From Annona cherimola (taxonomy: Eukaryota > Streptophyta > Magnoliopsida > Magnoliales > Annonaceae), in NCBI GenBank assembly GCA_030490835.1, contig CM059977.1:36539676-36603675 (forward strand): a stretch of 64,000 nt of DNA. Direction: 5' to 3'. The notes under the pieces are model-generated. The model saw only the letters and a program-made list of their open reading frames with translations, had not been told where the DNA came from and made no database searches. This document shows, piece by piece, positions 55,054-64,000 of this stretch (the first letter of the stretch is position 1; every line of letters begins with the position of its first letter). Position numbers and translations under genes: made by a program.

Positions 55054-55223
55054 GCGATAATGTTATTTAGAGTGTGGTTGGTAACTGAGCAAAAATGGTG
55101 GAAAAGTTTTTGAAAATGGGAGAGAGTGACGAGATATGATAGGTGTAATGATGAAGAGTAAAAAGAATAAAGTTAAGGAGAAGTTTGGTAACATCGATGT
55201 ATGGTGTGGGATGGGAATTGGGG

Positions 55224-55928
55224 GCCCCCTGATCCTATGCTCCCGGGAGCATTGAGCCTCAATGCTCCTGGGCGCATATACCTTTTTTTTATTATTTTTA
55301 TTATTTTTTCAAAATTTTTTCATGAACTTGTTAACCTAAGTGGATTTAACGTATGTATCAATTTTTATCAATTTTGGAGATTTTTAGATATTTATTTTGG
55401 ATTTTTAAAAATCAGTGGCATTTTAGTAATTTAAGGGTGTGTTTGTTTAGGGTAAAAAAGTGTCAACTAAAACTTTTCAATCTAAAACTTTTCACTCTCC
55501 ATAATTATTCTATTTTTTAATTATTTTTTCACATTTTTTTATACAAACTACCCTACTTTTCAATCATTTCTACACAACTACCCATACAACTAACCTATCT
55601 ATTTTAACTTTATTCTCTTTACTCCTCATCATTACTCCTATTATATCATATCACTTTGTATTGATTTGACAACTTCTACTCCAAAAACTTTTCATCAAAA
55701 GTTTTACCTCCAACCAAACACACCCTAAAATTACCTAAAATGCCATTGATTTTCAAAAATCAAAAAAATATCTAAAATATCCCAAAAATGGTAAAAATTT
55801 ATACACATATTAAATACATATAGATTAACACTATTGTAAAAATAAATTCAAAAAAAATAAAAAAAATAGATGTATGCGCCCGGGAGCTTGTAGCACTGCA
55901 TGCTCCCGGGAGCATAGGATCAGGGGCC
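55224..55928. mobile_element. Third-level foldback element, Mutator-like
   Basis: A perfect 9 bp duplication GAATTGGGG (55215-55223, 55929-55937) flanks ends GCCCC(C)TGATCCTATGC. Each end is a hairpin: TATGCTCCCGGGAGCATTG pairs with CAATGCTCCTGGGCGCATA (17/19, loop AGCCT) on the left, and a similar pair occurs on the right (55874-55917). The core (ACTTGTTAACCTAAGTGGAT, TTTAGATATTTATTTTGGAT) is that of the 12322 element. A 291 bp family A MITE sits in its middle. The 77-codon frame at 55201 is not a gene. Confidence 0.88.
55435..55725 (+). mobile_element. Innermost MITE, intact family A copy
   Basis: 291 bp from GGGTGTGTTTGTTTAGGG to CCAACCAAACACACCC with terminal inverted repeat GGGTGTGTTTG and TAA target duplication (55432-55434, 55726-55728). 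It is the best-preserved copy of the family in the window and therefore the reference. Confidence 0.93.
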
Positions 55929-56270
55929 GAATTGGGGATGATTTAACAACCCAATAATCCTATTTTGCCAACTATACCCATATGCTCCAATCATTTTTCT
56001 TTTCAACTATCTTGTATAGTTCAACTTTATCTTTATCATTTCATATCAATTATACAATTATCAAAATATTCTCTTTCTCACTTCCCACCCCATCCCAAAA
56101 TCTATGTTAGCAAATGTCCCCTAAGATAGGGTAGATGTATGGAAAGATGTGAAAAAAATAATTGAAAAATAGGATGGATAGAAAGAAAGATGTGATTAAT
56201 TGATTGGAAAAAAAGTGTAGAAGTGGAGGGTAAAAAGTTTTGAGCAATTTTTTTTTTTTGCTTGTTACCA

Positions 56271-57720
56271 AGGTTCCATTAACTTTTGGCCGTTTTGGTT
56301 AAAACCTCTAGTAATTCTCTAGCTGCATATCTTAGACCAAGGAGGATATTTTGTAGCAACCAATATAATATTCATAGCGGCATGTACTATGACAATCAAC
56401 ATGGCATTCTCCTAGTTAAGGGAAGAATTTTTTTTTTCTTTGGCATTAGTTACTGCAACAAATTTACTAATGGGGTATTGACATTTTTTCCCTTGGCCTC
56501 TCAGTATCTCCTTGAACCCCCACAATAGAATCAATTTCCTCATATTATCATCTATTATTCTGTGCTGGTTTCAAAGTTTATTTTGGTGAAGTCAATCATT
56601 TTCTTCAAAATTTTATGCATTCACAAACTGTTGTCATCATAGATATGTCTGGCAAGAGAATCAAAGGACTTAACAGTTTCTGTTTTTGTTAGCATAATTT
56701 ACACCGACATCATTCTCTCGGGACAAGTAATCACTAGCAGTGTGGTCTGATTAACCAAAATTCAGCAATTTGGAAGCTATAACCAAATTTTCTCTCTGTA
56801 CAAGTTGTACATTGACTTGGTGTATGTATTTTTATAGCATTTTCAGTAGTTTTCAAGCGCTTGAGTTAGACACTAACGTTAATACACTATGAACTGTCAT
56901 GACGAAAAGCATAAAGACTAGGACATCCACAAACTTGTTTTCATCACTTTGAGCTATTCTAACCTTAACTTTCAAGGATGGTTGATGAGTGTCACTTACC
57001 TTCAGTAAGTGTTGCATTTCAATTTATTCATCAATTGCATGATGTAAATCCATTAGTTTTAGGGTGCAACTTGAACCTGACCAACCCAATTTGACTTTAA
57101 TCAGGTTGGGTGGATATTTTGTCTGTTTGGGTTTGGTTGGATTGGATAATTCCGACCTGATTTAGAAATCTATTTACAGCCCTAAGTTTTGAGTTTCCAA
57201 AATGTTAATTGATGTGTATATGACTACAAGCCGAACAAGCAATAAAATTTAGCTATTTTGGTACCTAAAGCTTTTTCTAATGTCTCATAAGTCATGAAAG
57301 GAATAAAAAAATTACAGACAAATATACTAACAATCTAAGGGAATAACGAAAATTACAGAAAAATATACTAACAATCTTTAACTTCAACTATTCTGATTAG
57401 TTTCAGAGTCTGAAGAACTATGGCTGTTAATGTTACCAGCTAATCTGGTTTTTTTCGATCCACAACAATATGTTTCTAGGGCTGTTAGGATGACTAGCTG
57501 ATGCGGTGTTTTCGATCTGCATCAATAACATAGCTTTTGCCACTAGTTGTTACGAAATATAATCATTATGTAGTAAAAGATAAGTGTATTTTGGATATTG
57601 CCCATTCCCAAATCGCAATAACTTGTTTGTAGACAGAACCATAATATCGTGTTAAAGCAGAGATCTTTTTGTTTAGGTTATTGAGTTATAGACAACGTAG
57701 ATGAAAAAAATGAAAATGAT
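56271..57720. other. Spacer, no gene seen
   Basis: Contains a 36 bp tandem pair at about 57309-57380 (AATTACAGACAAATATACTA / AATTACAGAAAAATATACTA) and a decayed hAT-like end around 57060-57190. The 80-codon frame at 56286 has no domain. Confidence 0.45.
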
Positions 57721-57905
57721 CATTGCAGTTGTTACTTTGACATTAGGCATTGATATTAGACAAGTAAGAAAGAAAGACTAAGAGTGAAAGAAAGAATTTA
57801 AAATTTTTGAATGCATTGCAGTTGTTACTCTGACATCAGGCATCTATATTAGACAAAACACTAAGAAAGATTACAAGTGAAAGAAAGACATTAAATTTCT
57901 TGAAT
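57721..57905. repeat. Two-copy ~93 bp tandem duplication
   Basis: 57721-57813 and 57814-57905 both begin CATTGCAGTTGTTACT and continue with TGACAT(T/C)AGGCAT, ATATTAGACAA and GTGAAAGAAAGA. No coding content. Confidence 0.85.
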
Positions 57906-59103
57906 GTTTCTTGCCAAGACTACTTTCTTGATAATGATTTTATATGTAGAACAAAAGCTTATATGTTGTTTTGTCAATGCTCATTTTGCTAGTTAGTCTA
58001 ATTGGTATAGATGCATATATTCGGTCAGTTTAACTCTGATTGGAGTTAACTGTAGCCCAATTTTAAAAAATATTCAACTCACTTTTAATTCTCTCTTTTC
58101 CTAAAATCTAAATCCACTAAGAAATTGAGTTGGGTTTGAGTTGACTATGGGAGTTGAGAATTTGAGCTGGTAGTTAGTTCTAATTATAACAAAAAAACAC
58201 TTTTAAGTTGATTTAAGTAAATTTTTTATATTAACTACAACATGAATAATGTGCTTTGTTCTCAGTCATGAAATGTAAGAAAAAAGAGAGTAAGAATGTG
58301 CATCCGTGGAATGGTTGGGCATGCAAAGGCCGTTAGTTTAGTTAATTTAGGGATTTTGAAATTCAGTTGGGTTGGATCATATCCTAACTCTGAGCCCAAC
58401 CCCAGGCTAATCCAAATTACGTAGGTTGAAACAAATTTTAATGAGCTAAATTTTTTCCCATTTCTTCAACGCAAGCAGTCGTCTAGTTCATATTGAATTG
58501 GATCCCTTCGACAAGGCAACAAGCACATTGACATAAAGAGTAAGTTTTGCAGACTATTGTAGGTTTAGGTTTCAGATTGGAAGAAATGCATGTGTCACGT
58601 CTTAAGCATGCTATTTTAACTATTTTCAGCAGCGGCTCAGGATCGTAATTATCAGAATGATGATCAGGATATATGGTTGTGAATGATTTTCAGAAAGTTG
58701 TGTTCACTGTAGTGCGCTCATCTTTATGACGTTTGAGATGTGATCAGTTAGAATAGACAAAATGTGAAAGAGCTTTGATAAATAAGGAACATTCTTCAAA
58801 ATCTTTTAGTTGCTGTGGCAGGCATTGGTTAGCAGGTCCAGTTATACGCCAAGTATTTATGTATGATAAAGGTTTCATATGAACATTTTTCAGTTGTTTA
58901 CTTGGAAATGGTAGTTTCAATGTTCTTGGCCACGATGTTGCTTGTTATTATTTATTTATTTACTTATTTTTTTTGTCAGTGTTTGCTTTGTTTGTACTCT
59001 TAATTTTCTCGCTATCATGCAATTATCTCATTTGTTGTGTATGATTGGAAGTCTTTGGATTTATTAGTGATTATTTTCCACTTGTTTTATGCTTTTGTGG
59101 CAG
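57906..59103. other. Spacer or part of a 3' UTR intron
   Basis: No gene recognised. GTTAACTGTAGCCCAA and GAGTTGACTATGGGAG-type words near 58045 and 58135 suggest a small foldback. The end, TTTATGCTTTTGTGGCAG, is a good 3' splice site. Confidence 0.4.
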
Positions 59104-59240
59104 ATATCCACAGCTGCTTACTGGTTTCCATCCTGCTTTGAAGGACCCCACCTGCCATTTGATGTGACTTATGTACCATTGAAGAGAAAATCGTCAGTTG
59201 CCTTATCTGTTTTAATGATGTATCCAGCCATCTGAAAGTT
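59104..59240 (+). other. Candidate exon (possible reticulon 3' UTR exon)
   Basis: A pyrimidine-rich tract ending GTGGCAG precedes this segment, which is less AT-rich than its flanks. It can be read as ISTAAYWFPSCFEGPHLPF and on to a stop at about 59236, but no family is recognised. With the free GTGAGT donor at 52714, it may be the terminal untranslated exon of the reticulon gene, giving a 6.4 kb intron. This is an inference. Confidence 0.25.
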
Positions 59241-59347
59241 TTGATACCATTAATAGTTTTGCCATATGGTTAGCCATGTGCTTTGGGACTTTTTGAGGAT
59301 TGCATTCATGTTGGTTATTCTTCACAATCAACTGGTCCTCTCTGGAT

Positions 59348-60771
59348 CAATGTTGTTAAAACCGGACCGGACCGGCCGATCCGACCGGGAACCGGTCCCG
59401 TTCCCGGTTCAACATAGCACGGTTCGGTTCGTTTGAAGAAAACCGCTCGAACCAGCGAACCGACGGTTGAACCGGAATATCTGGTCCAACCGGGTTTGCC
59501 CGGTTTGCAGTCCCTAATATATATTTTTTTAAAAACCGAAGGAAAAATCGAAAACCCGAAATTAACACTCGCCCTCCGTTTATTGGGAAAGTCCATCTGA
59601 CAGTGAACAGCCATGAAATCGAAAAAACGGTTCTTTAATCGACGCTTGCCCTCCGTATATATTTTCCAATGTTGTCAGATGGCTGGCCGTTGAGATAAGG
59701 TGTCCAAAGCAAAGACGGGTTTTTTCTTTGATGCGGCAGCCATGAGCGACCTTGCGAGAAGAAGGGGAAATTTTTTTTTCTGGTGGTCTAGCGGACCACT
59801 GAATTCATGTATACGCAGATCGTTATTTGCAATATAGAGCATTGAAAATAATTTTATAAAAATTCCTCATTAATCTAACAGAATCTCCCAAATTATGTAA
59901 ATATAATTTGTGTAAAAAATTTAAATATCACTAAGTATTGCATCAAAACCTCAATTTCAATATAATTTCTCTTAAAACGAAGTGAAAATGATATAAAATA
60001 AGTACAAAATGATGTAATTTTTATTAAAGTTTTTATTTAATAAAAATATTAATTCAATTAATAATATTCTATTTTTAAATTGACATTATCTTCCATAAAA
60101 TATGAATTATTATAATTACATGCATCTTTATACCGACGACGTAACAAATAAGAAAATTAAATTTTAGTACCTAAGACAATTTATGTGTAATCTGAAAATT
60201 TATTTTTAATATTTTATTTATTTCATAAAATTTGAATGTCCCTTAAATGTCGTCAGATGCTGTTTGATGTCGTTAGATGCTGTTCGATGTCCTTAGATGC
60301 TGTTAGACGCCGTTAGATTAAGGCAGATTTTATTAAATCATATTATTTTGGTTTCAAATTCTGTAATTAAGGTATAAATAATCTTATAAGGAGCTGAAGA
60401 TCATATTACATGTATTAAATTAGGATTAACTTATTAATATCAAAACTTAGATGTTGTTAAATGCCGTTAGATGCTGTTAGACGCTGTTAGATAAGGTGGA
60501 TTTCATTAAATCCTATTATCTAGGTTTCAAATTCTGTAATTAAGATATAAATGACCTTATAAAGGGCTTAGAATCATATTACAAGAGTTAAATTTGGATT
60601 AACTTATCAATATATTTACTTAAAATTTAAAAATAATTTAATATTTATGACATCATAAATAGATCATGTTGACGTCACCGGTTCGAACCGGTTTGCTTAA
60701 CCGGTCAAACCGGTTCGAACCAGACCGGTTCCTTTACCGGTTCAACCACCGGTTCGGTTCTGACAACATTG
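59348..60771. mobile_element. hAT-like non-autonomous element
   Basis: Starts CAATGTTGTTAAAACCGG and ends with the complement of CAATGTTGTCAGAACCG, flanked by a perfect 8 bp duplication CTCTGGAT (59340-59347, 60772-60779). Both ends are built of ACCGGTT/AACCGG words (CCGGTTCGAACCGG at about 60679). Inside, GATGCTGTTAGACGCCGTTAG-like heptads and a 174 bp direct duplication (60296 onwards and 60470 onwards) are seen. 1424 bp without a transposase frame. The minus-strand frames at 59315-59614 are by-products of the terminal repeats. Confidence 0.92.
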
Positions 60772-60779
60772 CTCTGGAT

Positions 60780-60915
60780 GCCTCCCTCCACATGTAACTG
60801 CAGGTACCTGTTCATGGGATGGTTTACACTGACCTTTGTTTATGCTGATCTCTGTTGTTGAATACTGCTGGGGAGTCCCCTGTAGATCTTAGTGTGTGAT
60901 TTATGGATATTTCAT
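60780..60915. other. Short spacer
   Basis: Nothing recognised between the hAT-like element and the retroposon. Confidence 0.4.
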
Positions 60916-60932
60916 CACAAGATACACTATTT

Positions 60933-61154
60933 TTTTTATTGGTATTATACAGCATGACATCAGATAGTACAAATCACGCTCATTCACAATGGAGACAAGC
61001 TCCCATTAATCCCTTGGGGTGACATGAAGCTCCCATTTAATCATAGGGGAGACCATGCTTCCAATTATTATCTAGGCAGACCAACTGCTCCCAACAGTTT
61101 ATCCGGGCCAAACCCCAAACCACCTCCCTCCCCTTCTGTGGTGGGGTTCGAACC
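60933..61154 (-). mobile_element. Retroposon with 17 bp target duplication
   Basis: CACAAGATACACTATTT is repeated at 60916-60932 and 61155-61171. On the minus strand the 222 bp insert starts GGGTTCGAACCCCACC, a perfect pol III B box, and ends ACCAATAAAAAAA, a short A tail. The A box part of the head is missing, so it is a slightly 5'-truncated SINE. Internal AGCTCCCATTAATC / AGCTCCCATTTAATC words are repeated. A worn relative lies near 31980-32110. Confidence 0.88.
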
Positions 61155-61171
61155 CACAAGATACACTATTT

Positions 61172-62060
61172 GATGATCTCCTCTGGTAAAACATAGCTGC
61201 TGTGATTTAAAACTATTCATCGTACAGCTGAGTCGAACTGGCTGCATCAAATTGGTTGGACTGCAGGTGGTCCCTGGCTTCTCTAGTGCCATGGAAATAT
61301 TTCTGAATTTGTCTATAGACTTAATTGCTAACAAAGCTGTTACTTTTTACGATTTATTTCTCCATATTTTTGATGTTAAGCATTTATGGAAGATGCATAG
61401 ACACCATTCAAAATTGTGTAATAAGTCATTGGTTTGGTCTTTCAAGGTGCTGTTACAGTTCTGAACCTATAAGTGATGTTGGATATTGGCTGATTTCCTT
61501 ACAAAGTACATGATTATGAGTGAGGTGTCTAATGAAATGTTGTACTAGAAAAAATTTCGATAGAAATTCAGAGGTTAAAATGGACAAAAGGCCAGATACT
61601 TTGTTTTGCTCTCGTTCAAATCATCGTTACTTGCTTAATATGTGAATTCTAGTTACATTATTTCTGGGCTATCCTCATTCATTAATGTGTATAAATCTCA
61701 ACCTTGCTTCTTTGCAACTTTTAGAATGTAGTTCTCCACATAAATATCTATGATCCTTGCATCAGTAAGGCCACATATCAACATTCCAAATTTGACCTTT
61801 GATCTTCGTAATCTATGTTGCGGGGCGCAATCTATTGGGGCATCTGTAGATGTGATACCCTCCTATATCATAACCGCAAGCTATTGATCAAAAGGGCTTC
61901 CAACTCTTTGTGCAGGGTTACCTTTTATGCTGTTTTAATATTAATTACAAAGTTTAGTGGTAAAATAATTGGCAGCCCATGAGGGAGGATCTGGTGCATG
62001 AAAAGTTCTCTCAGGGAGGTTCTTGTTGCAATTTTGATACATCAGAAAATAATAATATTT
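61172..62060. other. Spacer, no gene assigned
   Basis: Two overlapping frames at 61252-61513 have no recognisable domain. No other signal found. Confidence 0.4.
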
Positions 62061-62062
62061 AG

Positions 62063-62281
62063 GTATCTTGGATACTGAGTGAGGCGGTTTCCCCTTTTCC
62101 TTCACCTTTTAAATCCTATTTTGAGCAAGCACCCCTCTTGGCTGACATTGATGCTGCTTTGTTTCCAGGGCAAGAAATCTCTTCACTAGGTTGGAGAAGA
62201 GGCATCCCAGAAATGTGTAACGATAAACTATTTTTTCTGTTGGCAGAACCTAATGCGAATACATTTATTTCCAACATTTAA
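62063..62281 (+). other. Exon-like open segment, unrecognised
   Basis: Preceded by ATATTTAG (possible 3' splice site), an open frame of 72 codons without ATG start reads VSWILSEAVSPFPSPFK, SYFEQAPLLADIDAALFPGQ, EISSLGWRRGIPEMCN and ends in TAA. Composition is protein-like (balanced, few Asn/Lys/Ile runs) unlike the chance frames around it. I do not recognise the family; it could be a terminal exon, a pseudogene scrap or chance. Confidence 0.2.
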
Positions 62282-63000
62282 TTAATTAAAACAACGAATT
62301 GTTACTTTTAACTCTCCTTGAACCCAATTTCAGTGTTAGAAAGCTCACGTACGTGGGATAATGCCTTGGGCCTGCAAGAAATCCCAGCTAACGAATGTTC
62401 TGAAGTTTAAAATCAGCGTCACCCCCTAGATGATTTTGCAGCTTGTTGTGAGTTTTTTCCTATTGTACATTAGCCTTTAGCTATGAGAAGGAAGAGAATC
62501 TAATAATTAGCTTCAATTTAATATTTGTGGTTTATTTGGGTGTAATGTATAGAGGGCGTAGTGACATTTCCTCTCTTTTACGCACTTTTTAGGCTGATGT
62601 AGTATCTTAACAATCACTAAGATGCTTTTTTTTTTTCCCTTTCCTCAATAGTTGTATATATATTTTTTATCATTATCTTTATTTCCATTAAGAAGTATTT
62701 TGTTAACATCACTTTTCGATATTCTTCTTTTTTTCCTTTTTTCTGATCACTATATCCAAAGAGGCCTTTAAACCATTTGGTCGTGCAAGTAATTTCAGCT
62801 GTAGAGGTTTATTAAAAAGACAATTCTTTGTAGTCAAGCGATTACTTAGCAACATTCTAATCATTGGTAGTAGGCAATGAGAAAAATGGGCCCATGCCCA
62901 GTCAACTGTTAGTACTTGCGGATAGGCGTAAACGAGGAGAGTTCAGAAAACCCTTAGGACTTCATTTGACATTCAATTATCTTGTTTAGGGTAACGGTCT
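62282..63000. other. Spacer, no gene seen
   Basis: T-rich DNA with T-runs near 62628 and 62730. No feature supported. Confidence 0.4.
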
Positions 63001-63004
63001 AATG

Positions 63005-63300
63005 CAGCCCTTAATTTTCATATTTTAAAATATTGTGCCATTTGTTATGTTCATCCATATATGTATTAATCACGCTAAAAACCATTTTAATTGAAAATGA
63101 AGTCAGTTTTGAGCGGGCTAATTTATATATTTTTTTAATCTTTTGCATGAAAATGTTTTTCTAAGCGTATTTAATTCATACATTAACTTTTACAATTTTT
63201 AGATGTGTATATATTTTTAAATTGAAAATAACAGTTTTTCGGTGGGTGAAAATGATTTAAATAGCCCCAAAACTGTTGATTTTCGAAACTTAAAATATAT
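63005..63300. mobile_element. Relic with the shared foldback core
   Basis: TTTTCTAAGCGTATTTAATTCATACATTAACTTTTACAATTTTTAG (quoted only as its two halves' pattern: CTAAGCGTATTTAATTCAT, then CAATTTTTAGATGTGTATAT) matches the core of the elements at 2917 and 12322. Ends are not definable and no duplication is visible. Confidence 0.4.
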
Positions 63301-63315
63301 ATATATATATATATA

Positions 63316-63672
63316 GGGAAATGATCCAGTGCATGCGACTGCACCGTGCAGTCCATGCACTGTGGGCCCCACCTGATCATTTCCCATAAATCCACCCCAC
63401 CCATTGTATTTATAATTGTTTACTTTATTACCATATCAATTTTCATCCAAATCCAACGTGTGTGTAGTCTCCATCTTAAAATAGTGCAAAATCAACGTAA
63501 TAAAATAGTTTAATGTAAATATCAAGTTTAAAGTGGTTTTTTCAACATCTAAACCGTCTAAAGTATGATTTATATATGGATAAATGAGTGTATAAAGTTT
63601 CATTACAATCTAATATGTGTGGGGTCCATTTTACAGCGTACGGTGCAGTCCGACTGCACAGGATCGGTTCTC
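63316..63672. mobile_element. Foldback MITE with hairpin ends, inserted in (TA)n
   Basis: Ends GGGAAATGATCC and the complement of GAGAACCGATCC resemble those at 12322. The left end folds alone: CAGTGCATG-c-GACTGCA pairs with TGCAGTCCATGCACTG around CCG. The right end has GTGCAGTC/GACTGCAC. It sits in a TA repeat, so the 9 bp duplication ATATATATA on each side is compatible but uninformative. Its core differs from the 12322 type but matches the relic near 1205-1385. 357 bp, non-coding. Confidence 0.8.
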
Positions 63673-64000
63673 ATATATATATATATATACATGTATGCAA
63701 AAATTGTCAAATTAATACGCTTGGAACAACATTAATACCCTGTATATGGTATATACTAGTTGGAAATCAAAGTGATTCTAGGAATCATGAATAACTACAA
63801 CAAATGATATGGATTTGAAAAAGAATATTATAAAATATGGAAAATGAAGGAAGTACATGGGCATGTCCCTGCAACCCTGCAATCAGGGTGCATTAGATAA
63901 TTCCCCTTTATTTAAACTTAATCTGTATCCTAAATAAGCTTCTATTTTATCCCTACTCATTATTTGTTTTATCGTTTTCAGTATTCATGATATCATTTGC
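63673..64000. other. Spacer to window end
   Basis: A (TA)n tract to 63690, then unremarkable AT-rich DNA. No feature supported. Confidence 0.4.

Larger units (their letters stand above)
55177..56121. mobile_element. Second-level MITE, family B
   Basis: Ends GGAGAAGTTTGGTAACATCG and the complement of GGGGACATTTGCTAACATAG, continuing with TGGGATGGG on both sides; TAA flanks at 55174-55176 and 56122-56124 are the target duplication (Harbinger type). Without the insertion it would be about 230 bp. It is split by the hairpin-ended element at 55224. Confidence 0.8.
55070..56270 (-). mobile_element. Outermost MITE (family A) of a four-level nest
   Basis: The left piece 55070-55176 (GAGTGTGGTTGGTAACTGAG ... 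AGAGTAAAAAGAATAAAGTTA) and right piece 56125-56270 (AGATAGGGTAGATGTATGG ... GAAAAATAGGATGG ... AAAAAGTTTTGAGC) join to one minus-strand family A element, matching the reverse complement of 55435-55725. It was interrupted by the family B element. The right end is approximate. Confidence 0.75.

Noticed and set aside
59315..59614. Minus-strand frames of 99 and 70 codons
   Set aside because: They read the ACCGGTT-rich terminal repeat of the hAT-like element; low-complexity Gly/Pro/Arg text.

Overview
The window is nuclear DNA of a flowering plant. The evidence is a set of spliced genes with GT-AG introns (PRKRIP1-like and reticulon-like), an intronless R2R3-MYB gene, and plant-type transposable elements: L1 LINEs with an RNase H tail, RTE LINEs, Ty3/gypsy LTR elements, tRNA-derived SINEs, and many MITEs with Harbinger, hAT and Mutator type target duplications. 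GC-rich genes in very AT-rich spacers and the heavy old TE load would suit a woody, possibly magnoliid, genome, but no marker here fixes the lineage.

Only three genes are convincing. (1) A single-exon R2R3-MYB of subgroup 22 type, 14308-15453 (+), with a TATA box and a G-box upstream. (2) A two-exon PRKRIP1 homologue (spliceosome-associated), exons 41056-41337 and 46194-46463 (+), split by a 4.86 kb intron full of small transposons. (3) A five-exon reticulon-like protein (RTNLB), 48981-52681 (+), an ER-shaping membrane protein whose 3' UTR may contain a further intron of about 6.4 kb. They are unrelated in function and do not form a cluster.

Layout: 1-5927 is AT-rich DNA with foldback elements, a SINE and an L1 scrap. 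5928-8282 is a young 5'-truncated L1 on the minus strand with one open frame and a perfect 15 bp target duplication. 8.4-13.5 kb is MITE relics. 13.6-15.5 kb is the MYB gene. 17.5-29.7 kb is a decayed full-length L1 on the plus strand, broken by a 5179 bp TG...CA solo LTR (5 bp duplication GGACT) and by a 1.2 kb hAT-like element. 32-38 kb holds gypsy LTR-like repeats and a gypsy integrase that was itself split by an RTE LINE. 41-53 kb has the two spliced genes. 53-64 kb is TE-rich spacer with a four-level nest of MITEs at 55.07-56.27 kb.

The most notable pattern is a group of foldback elements (2917-3315, 12322-12655, 45840-46038, 55224-55928, 63316-63672). Each has a palindromic cassette at one or both ends that could fold into its own hairpin, and two have exact, non-trivial 9 bp target duplications (Mutator-like). 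Four share a recognisable AT-rich core while their palindromes are completely different in sequence, as if the terminal cassettes had been swapped. No tRNA, rRNA, CRISPR or organelle-derived gene was seen. All reading was by eye; boundaries marked approximate should be treated as such.
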